From: Coenobita brevimanus
Taxonomy: Eukaryota; Arthropoda; Malacostraca; Decapoda; Coenobitidae
Length of the DNA stretch: 64,000 nucleotides
Direction of reading: 5' to 3'
Assembly (NCBI GenBank): GCA_032717465.1
Contig: CM064713.1
Coordinates: forward strand, 9,912,004 to 9,976,003
Shown: in pieces, positions 1 to 9,022 of the stretch
Position numbering within the stretch: position 1 is the first letter of the stretch
Layout: each line of letters starts with the position of its first letter
Notes under the pieces: generated by a model
Databases searched by the model: none
Told to the model about the DNA's origin: nothing
What the model saw: only the letters and a program-made list of their open reading frames with translations
Made by a program: the position numbers and the translations under genes

Positions 1-1
1 C

Positions 2-343
2 CTGCACGCAATGACCACCGGAGTATCCGATACCTTCGAGGGGTTTGTGAGGGAGCTGGCACGTGAAATAATCGCCAAGCATGCCCATGACAGACCCACA
101 CACCGCACCCGCACCCCCATGGCTGCTCAGACTCCCCTACGTCTTGCAGGATGGCACTATCCCAGCGCAATCCTTTCCGAACCAAACCGTCGTAAACCCC
201 AGCGTCGCTGCCATGTATGTAGGCACTCGACAGTCAGACCATCCACTCAGAGAAAAGACACAAGATATGAGTGTGTCGAGTGCAATGTTGCGTTGTGCCT
301 TCAGCCTTGTTTCAAGGAGTATCATAATTTCCTACACTACTGA
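2..343 (+). pseudogene. piggyBac-type transposase, C-terminal fragment
   Basis: The frame is open from the window edge to a TGA at 341-343, so only the C-terminus is visible. It ends in a cysteine-rich segment with CHVC, then CVEC, then LCLQPCFKEYH. That spacing matches the zinc-binding C-terminal domain of piggyBac-family (PGBD4-like) transposases, which cut and paste DNA at TTAA sites. The DDD catalytic core would lie upstream, outside the window. About 110 residues are seen of a family usually near 500-600, so I cannot say whether the full gene is intact. No TTAA-bounded terminal repeat was identified downstream. Confidence 0.65.
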
Positions 344-409
344 AACTGTGTGGGAAGGCGAAATGACGCTCATGATAATGGTAAGGCCAGTCAGTAGGTG
401 CTAAGTCAA

Positions 410-1240
410 ATATAAAGTTGAAACGGGTGTTATTTTTTCAGAAAAGTAATGTATAAGTTGAGAATTAGTGTAAGTGGAAAGAATTGTTATCAAAACTACA
501 CCTACTGTGTAAATCTGGTCAGTAAATATGTGATAGCAAGGAAATAAAGTGGAAACGGGTGTAATGTTAGCATGAATAAAACGTATAAGTTGAACAATAG
601 TGTAAGTTGTAATAATTGATGTCACGAGTACACCCACATTCTGGTCAGTAAGTATGTGATAGGAATTATATACAGTGGAAGATGTTGTAATGTTAGTAGT
701 AAGGTATTTTATAAGTTGAATACTAGTGTAAGATGAAACAAATGATATCGCGATAACACTCCCTGTGTAAGTACGCGCGCAAATATGACGCTCAGTTCCA
801 TCGTAAGTTCAGAAATGATGTGATATCAATTATATCAAGTGTAAACATGTGCAATGTTAGTGGAGAATTATTATATAAGTACAAAAATAGGTTGTAAGTT
901 GAATTAGTTGTCATAGCGACTTCACCGTGTGTGTTATTATGCGCTATTATTACGCTATATTTTTATGTAAGGCCTGAAATAATCTCAAAACAGTTCTATA
1001 AAGTTGAAAAGTGTATAATAATATTAGAAAAGTATTATGTAAGTAGAAAAAACACAATACGAGTTGAAACAACAGTCACAGCAAGTTCACTCACTACGTA
1101 AATAAGCGCTAACATTACGCTAAATGTTATCAAAAGGCCTGTGAATACGTAAAAACAGTTCAATAAAATGTAAAATGGTATAATGTTATTGTAGAAGTAT
1201 TATGTAAGTAAAAATAATTATATGTAACATGATTTTAGGA
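410..1240. repeat. degenerate tandem repeat, about six units
   Basis: An AT-rich block in which the same series of words recurs: a 'GTTGAAA/GTGGAAA' start, then 'GTRTAATGTTAG', then 'TATAAGTTGAA..AGTGTAAGTTG', then a CACTC/TGTGTAA segment. Unit starts fall near 410, 546, 673, 838, 1000 and 1165, giving periods of roughly 126-166 bases. The last units are the longest and most diverged. No coding capacity was seen. Confidence 0.6.
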
Positions 1241-1640
1241 TGTTAGCGATTCATCGTGACCAAGTTGGCCGATTTTGCTCGTTTCGCACGATGGTACAAT
1301 GCTTATTTCTGCTCTATTTTTGTATAAAATCCAATATACTCTTTTATCACATGTTTTTATGTTTGTAATAAATACATTTCTACTTACTTTCATTGGTTTC
1401 CCAGACTTATAATACCATAGAAAACGTTAGAGGCTCAGACCGCCTAGGGAGAACACGGGGCCAGGTGGGACCAAGGCATACCTGGTTAAGGTAATTAGGG
1501 ACCCCGGGGACCAATTTCTTTGCCACTGACCATTGTTTCTGACCAAAAGAGAAAGTTTAAGCAAAAAAAAAAAAAAGGGTCGAAAAATGGTCGGGATTGG
1601 GGGGTACCAGTGGTCGAAAAGTGGTCGGGACGGGGCAGGT
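1241..1640. other. non-coding stretch, no gene seen
   Basis: Nothing coding was recognised. There is an AATAAA at 1367-1372 on the plus strand, which could be a polyadenylation signal for an upstream plus-strand transcript such as the piggyBac mRNA; this is speculative. From about 1430 to 1640 the sequence is rich in GGGACC/GGTCGG words and holds an A-run near 1565-1576. Confidence 0.4.
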
Positions 1641-1703
1641 TAATAATGAAAAATCATTTAGTCTAACCTGGTACAGAGCTTGACTCATACAAAGATACTA
1701 ATT
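1641..1703 (+). repeat. 60-base direct repeat, left copy
   Basis: This near-identical sequence (starting TAATAATGAAAAATCATTTA) recurs at 5895-5952. It differs by a 4-base indel and one substitution. The two copies bracket the decayed LINE at 1775-5770. They may be a very long target-site duplication, or two members of another repeat. About 70 bases of unrelated sequence separate this copy from the LINE tail. Confidence 0.75.
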
Positions 1704-1786
1704 TTGGAAATGCCACTGGCCGTTTTGGTTCGGTACAGAGCGCCGATGTCGCACGTCTGCCTCGACTGACTCCCTGTGTGTGTGTG

Positions 1787-1814
1787 TTCTTACCTAATTG
1801 TTCTTACCTAATTG
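1787..1814 (-). repeat. LINE 3'-terminal tandem repeat
   Basis: Two exact 14-base copies (plus-strand TTCTTACCTAATTG) end the element, followed at 1775-1786 by a short (TG)n run. Terminal microsatellite-like repeats mark the 3' end of CR1/L2-type LINEs and are thought to be produced during target-primed reverse transcription. Confidence 0.6.
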
Positions 1815-1832
1815 TATCTTTACAGGAATGAG

Positions 1833-4740
1833 TCAAGCTCGTATTGTCCCGTGTCTTAGACCATATTTATCGTACATATCCTTAAATTTGTGAATTGTTT
1901 TGGCACACACTATTTCATTCGGTAGTACATTCCATTGATCAATTGCTCTGTTTGGGAAACTGAATTTCCTTACGTCTTTATCACCTCCCTTCTTATGCAG
2001 TTTTTTGCAGTGTCCTCTTGCTGATGCTTCTCCATATGTTAAGTAATCATTTATGTCTATTTTCTCCATTCCTGATATGCACTTATATAGCATTATCATG
2101 TCACCTCTTTTCCTTCTCTCCTGTAGTGTTGGTAGATTCAGTTTATTTAGTCTTTCTTCGTAACTTAGATCCCTTAAGCTTGGTACCCATCTTGTAGTGG
2201 CCCTGTGAACTTTTTCAGTCTTGTCTATATGCTTTTTGAGATGAGGACTCCAGACTACTGATGCATATTCCAGGGTTGGTCTAATGAATGATGTTATTAT
2301 CCTTTTTAGCATGTCTTCATTTATGTATGTGAATGCTATTCTCATATTTGCAAGCAGTGTATACATGTTCCGTACCTTCTCGCTGATGTGGTCAGCCGGA
2401 GATAGTCTGTTATTGATAATCACACCTAGGTCTTTCTCCCTTTCTGATGTGTATAGGGTTTTATTTCCTAACTTATAATCCCAATCAGGTCTTTTTCCAC
2501 TTTTACCAAACTTGATTACATGACACTTGTCCACATTGAATTCCATTTGCCATGTACTACTCCATTCATGAAGTTTATTTCATTCTTCTTGTAGCTCCCT
2601 ACAAGAGTCTGTGCTAGTAATTCTCCTTTGTATTTTTGCATCATCTGCAAACATATTCAGATAGCTCTCATTTCCAGTGTTACTGTTTATATCATTTATG
2701 TACACTAGAAACATGATTGGTGCCAGCACCGAACCCTGTGGTACTCCACTAGTCACTTCTTTCCATGATGAGTAGTTTCCTCTTAGTACTGTTCTCATTT
2801 CTCTTTTTATGAGAAAGTCTTGCATCCAACAAAACAGTTTGCCTCGAATTTCCTCCTTGATGGTACAGCTTCCATAAAAGTCTTTGGTGTGGTACTGTGT
2901 CAAAAGCTTTCTTGAAAATCTAAATAGATACTGTCCACCCATCCCCTTCCCTTTCCCTGTATTGTGTTTGTTACTCTGTCACTTAGTAGCTCAACAGATT
3001 AGTAACACATGATTTTCCTTTTCTGAAACCAAACTGTCTTTCTGTTATCATACTGTGTTTTTCTAGATATTGATTTACCCAAGCTTTTCTTATAAGTTTT
3101 TCTAATACGCTTGCTTACAACACTAGTCAGTGATACTGGTCGGTAGTTGAGAGGATTTTGTCTACTTCCTTTCTTGAATAAGGGGACTATATTTTGCTTT
3201 TCCAAATATCAGGTAGTTTCCCTTGACTCAAAAGATTTCTTGAAAATTAAAAATAATGGTTTACTTAACTCCTTTGCACATTCTTGTAACACCCAACATG
3301 AAATTTCATCAGGACCACTTGCTTTTCCTCTGTCTAATCCTACTTAACTCCTCTTGTATTACTTTTTCTGCTATTTGTATATCTGGTAGTATGTGTGGAC
3401 ATGCGTGTTCCACATAGTCCCTCCCAAAATTTTTTTCTTCTGTAAAAACTAATTGGGAAATTCTTATTTAGTGCTTCACAAATATGCTTTCTCTTGTGTA
3501 TAAGTGATTCCCTCGTCCGTGATGGATTGTATTATATCTTTTACTTTGGTTTTGCTTCTGATATAGCTGTAAAACAGCTTTTGGTTGATCACTACTTTTA
3601 TTTATTATATCCTCCTCAAACTGTTTTTGAGGCTTCCCTCCTTATTCTTGTATAGTCGTTTCTTGCCTGTTTGTAATTATTATACGCCCCTTTCACTATT
3701 GTGTCTTCCTGTATCTATTCCACAACAAATCTCTTCTTTCTTTTGATTTTTTACATTCTGTATTGAACCATTTCTGTATTTTCTTATCTGCTTCTTTGTG
3801 CTGTGGGATGTACTTCTGGACTCCTATTTCATAAAATTCACAAAAATTTTTTATATACAGCATTTAAATCTTGTCCTCTAAGCTCATTTTCCCTAATCAA
3901 CTTCTAAGAAATACTTCTTTAGGTCTTGATAATTTCCCTTTTTATAGTTTAGTCTCTTTTTGTAACTGTCAGTGCTGTTTACTATGTCATATGCTATCCT
4001 GAAGTTATAATTTAGTACTTTGCATGATCGCTTTTTGCCGAGTGGAGGGTGATATATTAAACTGTCAATGTCATTTTTCTTGCCTAGTAAATATTAGATC
4101 TAGCACTGAAGGTACATCAAGATCCTCTTTTTCTAGTGGTTTTCCCTCACACGTGTTGCGTTAAGAAAAACTCTTGTACGAGATCCAGGAGCTTTTGGTC
4201 CCAACAGCTTTCTTGGCTATTTATATCTAGAGTATTCCAATTTATATTTGTATTGAAATCCCCAGTTAGTATAATTCATTTCCGATTTCTCTTCCATTTT
4301 ATGTAGCTTAAAGGATCTTATACTCTGAATTGTACTCTCTGCCAGGTCCTCATATTCGTCTCTTTTCCCATGTGTTTGATCTGGGTGGCATATACAAATT
4401 GGCTACAATTACTTTTACCTTCAGATCGTTGTCGATCTCTACTGCAGGTCAGTTCTACTTGTGATGGTATATCTAGGTTTATTTCGCTTGACTTTTAGAT
4501 TTTCTTAGTTAATATTATAATTCCTCCCTCCTTTTTTTAAATTTCTGTCTCTTCTCCATATATTGTATTCCTCTAAGACCTTAGTATGTCATTGGATATC
4601 CTTGGTATTAATTTTGTCTCAGTTAGGCATATTATTTGTGGTTCATTTTCTCTGACATAATCATTCATCTCTAGTAATTTAGATACCATTCCATCCACAT
4701 TTGAGTACATCAACTTTATCATCTTGTTTATATACTTGTC
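1833..4740 (-). pseudogene. LINE ORF2: endonuclease and reverse transcriptase, broken
   Basis: The endonuclease starts near 4730 with LMYSNVDGM and CLTETKL, and a GDFN motif can be read near 4250-4275. Reverse transcriptase follows: FKKGSR..NYRPVSLTS (about 3080-3190), GVPQGSVLAPIMF (about 2720-2760) and FADD in place of the usual YADD (about 2650). The C-terminal 237 residues (2546-1833) are open, with LEYASVVWSP and a WNxLP motif typical of CR1-like tails. Frames switch at least at 2550-2580, 2950-3000 and several times between 3200 and 4570. No active enzyme can come from this copy. Confidence 0.75.
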
Positions 4741-4789
4741 ATGACATGGTTCTACTAACTTCCTCCTTTTTCTTCCATCCTGTTTGTGT

Positions 4790-5770
4790 ACCACTTTCGT
4801 ACCTGCAATCCTATTACTTTGTAAAAAAAATTTCTTCTCGTCCTCTTCTGATCTTCCCTCATTTTTTGTTTTTGCTTCCTCCCTTTTCTCTTTCAGTAAT
4901 TCCAGTTCCTCTTGTGTTAGACATCTTTTATCCATACATTTTTGAACTCCTCTTTTTCCATATGATTCTTTGCATTTTTTAGTATCTCTTCCACAGTGTT
5001 TACACTCTGGAAAGTCACCTTTAGAGGTTTTGTCTTGCTTTTCTCGTATTTCCCTAACCTTTTGTGTTCCTCTATGTCTTTACTACAGATTTCCTCTGAT
5101 ACTTCTTTCAGTAAGCTCATTACATTTTCCATCTCCTTTTTGTCTCTAGTGATTCTGTTTTTAATTTCTTCCTCTTCTATAACAGTGATTACTATTGATT
5201 TATTTATTTCTACTGAATCTCTGACTAACTTTGGATTGTTTTGGATTATTCTTTTCACTTCCTTTTTAATGTTTTTTTTCCTCCACCCTTGTTTCTAAGT
5301 GCTGCTTTTACTTTCACCATTTCAGCATACGTGATTTCTACATCATTTTTGTAGCTTTGCACAGCTTCATTCACCTGTGTTATCTTCTCCTCAATATCAC
5401 TGCTCTGGTCCATAAGACTGCTTGCTTGTCTAATTGTCTCTGTGTCATTTTTTAACTCTTCCATAACACTCTCGTGATTAACTACTGTACTTCCCATTTC
5501 ACTCACTTTCTTCCTAAGGGTATTCAATACCACTGTTAGTTCACTGATGGTTGTGTCTTTCTTATTGGCCTCCTTTCCCAGTTTTTCTATCTCTTCCTTT
5601 TGCAAGTGCATTTGCTTCTTTATTTCATCAATTTCATTTTTGAAAGCCATTTCTAGTTTGTGTACACGTGAGTCTCCACTTCAACCAGTTCTTGGTAGAA
5701 ATCATCATTTTGCTTTTTACTTTTATCCCTTTTCTTTTCCAAATTTGTTTTACTGAAGTATGTATCCATT
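4790..5770 (-). pseudogene. LINE ORF1-like coiled-coil RNA-binding protein, broken
   Basis: The likely start is an ATG at about 5770. Three open pieces follow. The first (5770-5660) is charged. The second (5650-5255) is a heptad-rich coiled coil of Lys/Glu/Ile. The third (5258-4917) contains HKRLGKYEKSKTKPLKVTF, which resembles the RNA-recognition-like module of LINE ORF1 proteins. ORF1 proteins bind the element's RNA and package it with the reverse transcriptase. Frameshifts lie near 5660 and 5255. The tail of this protein reads in the same frame as the endonuclease start (4935-4573), so either ORF1 and ORF2 are fused in this family or a deletion joined them here. Confidence 0.6.
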
Positions 5771-5894
5771 TTGTAATACTAAATGAACAGAGTATGTACT
5801 TACAAACCTTTCCTGTGCAATAAACAAACCCAGCTGACTCAACGCATCGTTCTTTTGAACCAGTCTTATTTAAACTTATTATTTCTTTTCCTTT

Positions 5895-5952
5895 TAATAA
5901 TGAAAAATCATTTAGTCTAACCTGGTACAGAGCTTGAATCAAAGATACTAAT
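5895..5952 (+). repeat. 60-base direct repeat, right copy
   Basis: Partner of the repeat at 1641-1703, lacking four bases (CATA-type indel) before the final AAAGATACTAAT. It sits about 125 bases beyond the 5' end of the LINE. Confidence 0.75.
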
Positions 5953-6360
5953 GTTTCTTCTCTGTGTTGAGTGATGGTTGGGAATGTATGTGTATGTAAT
6001 AATACTGTCTGTGTGTGTGTGTGTGTATGGACATGCAAGAGACAGTACACAAAACAGGATGCTGGGTAGAGGGTGAGAGAGATATGTTTATAGAACAAAA
6101 TATACTCAGAATTACATGAAGATCAAGGTGTAAGTTTTTGTCATGAGTTACACCTGTATAAAAAAAAATTTATTTTATATATATATATTTATATTTTTTT
6201 TTTTATACAAAAAATTTTTTTTTAATAAAAAAAAAATAACTTTTTGATAAAATTTTTTTTTTTTTTTTTAAAAAAACACTTTAAAAAAAAATAAAAAAAT
6301 ATATAGATATAGAAAAATTTATAAAAAAAAAAAAAATTTCCTTTAAAATAAATTTTATAA
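5953..6360. other. AT-rich low-complexity sequence before the gap
   Basis: It contains a short (GT)n at about 6009-6026, and from 6160 on almost pure A/T with long homopolymers. No gene was seen. The low complexity probably explains the assembly break that follows. Confidence 0.6.
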
Positions 6361-6460
6361 NNNNNNNNNNNNNNNNNNNNNNNNNNNNNNNNNNNNNNNN
6401 NNNNNNNNNNNNNNNNNNNNNNNNNNNNNNNNNNNNNNNNNNNNNNNNNNNNNNNNNNNN
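6361..6460. other. assembly gap (100 N)
   Basis: Exactly 100 N, the usual placeholder for a gap of unknown length. It truncates LINE copy A. Frames that cross it are meaningless. Confidence 0.98.
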
Positions 6461-7751
6461 CGCCACCAGGCGAGTGGCTACCGGGGGACCTTTCCCGGTG
6501 CTTACTCGTGGAGATCTCCATATTCTCATCAATAACAAGGCTCCCAGAATCCACCGAGGAAGAGCTATTTTTTCTCTCCCTCGCTGGACCAGGAGCGGGA
6601 AGGACATGAGGACGTGACTGTTTGGTGAGGGTGGTCAAGTGAATTTTATCTGACTTGTCAGGCTTCTGTTTTGACCGCACTGACTGCGAAGGAGCAGCGG
6701 CAGCCTGAGAGTATGAAGTGGCAATTGGGATGTCTGTCAGAGAGTTGGAACGTACAGGAGGGTTAGGCTGAGAGGTATGGCGTGGGGCATGAGGAGCGAA
6801 TGTAAGGTCAGTCTGTGTCTCCACCGTGCACATCACAGGACGGGACACAACCGCCGATGCATAGGAGATATTAGGTTTGGGAGTTGTATGCAACTCCTTC
6901 ACCTTCTTCCTAGCATCGTAAAAGGATATGCCCTCAGTTGCCTTCACTGTGCAGACCTCTTTCTCCTCCTTCCACTTGGGACAAACCCGAGAGGAAGTGG
7001 GGTGAGCGCCCTGTCAGTGAAAGCAACATTCATTCTCTGATGTACAGTGGTCAGCAGAATGGCCTACAGCCGAACACTTGCCACATACTAGGTTAGAAGA
7101 CCGACAAGCCTTTTCATGGTGTCCATATATCTGACATTTTGCACAATGAAGGGGGTTCGGGATGTATGGTCTGACATTGAAAATTTCGTATCCAACTTTC
7201 ACATTGGCTGGAAGAGATACTTTTCCAAAAGTCAAAACAACTGTTGCGGTCTTTGTCCTTATACCTTCCGAAAATCTTGTAATAAACCTGGCCTCTATTA
7301 CATCTTGCTGAGCAAGTTCCTGTACGATTTCTTCCTCTTCCATAGGCACCAGATCCCTGCAGGTGATAACACCCTTGCAGGAATTCATGGAGTGGGGGAT
7401 CGTCGTCTGGACATCGTAAATGTGGAACTTCCTCAGTTTCAGCAAGTCCTTTACCTGGGCAGAATTGATTGTCTTTACCAAGAGATCTCCACTTGCAAGT
7501 TTTTTAACTTGTTCCACCTCACCTGCACACCCATCAATCACCTTCTTGATGATGAAGGGATTGAGGCTGGACAGGGGAGTGGAACCAACCGCATGAATCT
7601 GTACAAACTCGGCGTTATTTACATTGATGTCAAGGCGGGTACGTGTCTGGGGCCGTTCAGTCTGGGGGCTGTCCGTCCGTGCAGCAGTCGGGAGTTGGTC
7701 AGAACTACCTCCCCCCCTGAAGGGGAAGGAGGCAGTAGGGTTGTCCGCCAT
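6461..7751 (-). pseudogene. LINE copy A ORF1, gag-like zinc-knuckle protein
   Basis: The start is chosen at MADNPTAS (7751), aligning with MEDAPTAS of copy B. The N-terminus is Pro/Thr/Arg-rich. A middle RNA-binding region (LNPFIIKKVIDGC to VRPYIPNP) leads into CCHC knuckles: CAKCQIYGHHEKAC, then CGKCSAVGHSADHC, then a third starting CCFH. The third is cut by TGA (7014-7016) at a position where copy B has TGC (Cys). After it the same frame continues to the gap as a Ser/Pro-rich tail. A single nonsense codon is therefore the only visible break. The protein would bind LINE RNA. Confidence 0.75.
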
Positions 7752-8145
7752 AGGGACCACTTCCCCCTAACGGGGGAAGTGGGAAGGAGGAGGAAAAACG
7801 AACAAGGGACAAACAACCGGGAACCACACACCTATGGCTAAGATTGCCCTCTCAAACCACTCCAGGGAGGCCCGACCGTGTTAATTCACACCACAGAGCG
7901 ATCAGTGGGGGGGACCCTCCGTGGGCGAGTAAGCAAAGGTAATCTTAGTAAATAGATATAGACACTTACTATATCTCTAGCAAGGGTAGGGAGGAAAATT
8001 AGTACTAGCTAATCCTAAGAGTCACCAGAAGGGTGAAGAAAAAAAGCTAATGCCGGTGAGGCAGCCCTGAAAACTAGAGGAGAGAGTAGATGAAAACACG
8101 TCTTCTCTCTCCGCGACCATGCGTAAAACTCCCCCAATTTTGAAC
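6461..8145 (-). mobile_element. RNase H-type LINE, copy A (5' part only)
   Basis: This holds the 5' UTR (about 7752-8145) and most of ORF1 of the same family as copy B. Everything downstream is lost in the N gap. Its 5' end abuts the poly(A) (T-run 8146-8161) of copy B. The 5' UTR matches that of copy B from CCGCGACCATGC onward, with many substitutions, so A and B are different insertions, not a recent segmental duplicate. Confidence 0.8.
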
Positions 8146-8161
8146 TTTTTTTTTTTTTTTT
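8146..8161 (-). repeat. poly(A) tail of LINE copy B
   Basis: A run of 16 T on the plus strand marks the 3' end of copy B. It is joined directly to the 5' end of copy A. Confidence 0.8.
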
Positions 8162-8172
8162 CCCGGCCTATC

Positions 8173-8198
8173 AACCATTGGGGCCGAAGCCCCTGGTT
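8173..8198 (-). ncRNA. 3'-terminal UUCG hairpin of LINE copy B
   Basis: In sense (minus-strand) RNA the arms AACCA and GGGGC close on a UUCG loop, followed by GCCCC, a 2-base AA bulge and UGGUU. That gives ten base pairs with a stable tetraloop, 11 bases from the poly(A). The same structure is in copy C (14,454-14,479). Terminal hairpins in several LINE families are the recognition site for their own reverse transcriptase, and that role is likely here. Confidence 0.65.
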
Positions 8199-8545
8199 AT
8201 TAAGGCAATTTATATATGTATGTATATACATTTAAACATATATACATATATATACAAACATATATATATATATACATACATACACACACACACACACACA
8301 CGCTTCTATGCATACATACAGACACACTTTCATGCAAACGTACATGTATATATAATAATTTTAATCTTATTTAATTTTTTTGTATTTTTATTTTTTTGAT
8401 TTTCTTGGTTTTATATTTTTTATACCTTATATTATAAAGTAAAACTAATCTAAAAACCCTAAAATTAATCACCTATCAGACAAATCGCTAACCTATACTA
8501 ATCCTACAGAGACAAATAGCTAGACCTACACTAATGGTAAAAATA
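8199..8545 (-). other. 3' UTR microsatellite zone of LINE copy B
   Basis: Contains (TA)n-like sequence at 8210-8280, (AC)n at 8280-8300, an A/T-rich part to about 8440, and unremarkable sequence up to the hairpin modules. No gene. The matching part of copy C is much expanded in (TA)n and (AC)n. Confidence 0.6.
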
Positions 8546-8636
8546 CCTCGACTAACAGAACACCATCGACTGCAGATATGTAATGCCTTTCTACATTACA
8601 TACCTGCACTCATCACCTGGTAACTGTCAGTCGAGG
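8546..8636 (-). ncRNA. 3' UTR hairpin module 1, copy B
   Basis: A 91-base element. The outer arms are CCTCGACT and AGTCGAGG (plus strand). A 13-pair closing stem is reached if A-C oppositions on the plus strand are read as U-G wobbles in the sense RNA. The inner stem 8572-8585/8594-8607 has 14 pairs around an 8-base loop. A middle ACCA/TGGT pairing links the two. Module 2 has the same geometry with different bases. Confidence 0.7.
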
Positions 8637-8783
8637 CACAACCTAATATAGGGGACATCAATATATGAAAGGGAACCAGACGAGTCAGGAACATTTCCAT
8701 ATACGTCAGCTGTCGTCCCTAATTAGAATAACTTAAGCAAGATAATATAATGTATTTACATAATTTGTACAAAAAGTGAAGAA

Positions 8784-8874
8784 CCTCGCCCAGCAGACCA
8801 CCATCGACTGCAAGTGCCCAATACCTTCCTATATTGCACACTTGCACTCATCAGCTGGTGACTGTCAGGCGAGG
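8784..8874 (-). ncRNA. 3' UTR hairpin module 2, copy B
   Basis: Same length (91) and same arm offsets as module 1, starting 238 bases further on. The outer arms are CCTCGCC/GGCGAGG and the inner arms lie at 8810-8823/8832-8845. Compared with module 1, several pairs changed on both sides while keeping pairing (for example inner pairs G-C to A-T, A-T to G-C, T-A to C-G). The surrounding sequence is also duplicated, so the 3' UTR is a two-unit tandem repeat. Confidence 0.7.
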
Positions 8875-9022
8875 AACTTGGCTTAATGTAGGGGACATCT
8901 ATATTAGAAATAGATCGGTGGAAGGAGGAACTATTTAAAATATGTCAACTGTCAACCCTAATTAATATTACAATATATACATATTTACTCTTCATAAAAA
9001 CCATAACCACACAGTAAAAAAG

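Larger units (their letters stand above)
1775..5770 (-). mobile_element. CR1/L2-like non-LTR retrotransposon, decayed
   Basis: Read on the minus strand, the order is coiled-coil ORF1-like protein, endonuclease, reverse transcriptase, then a 3' tail. It is the normal layout of the CR1/L2 side of the Jockey superfamily. Many small indels break the frames, mostly in the endonuclease-to-RT connection (about 3200-4570). The 3' end has a short tandem tail repeat (ATTAGGTAAGAAC-type, two copies at 1787-1814) followed by (CA)n, in place of a poly(A). Such short tail repeats are known in CR1-like elements. The copy looks old and immobile. Confidence 0.75.

Noticed and set aside
6222..6947. Frame crossing the N gap as a single protein
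   Set aside because: The gap length is unknown and the part beyond it is A/T homopolymer sequence.
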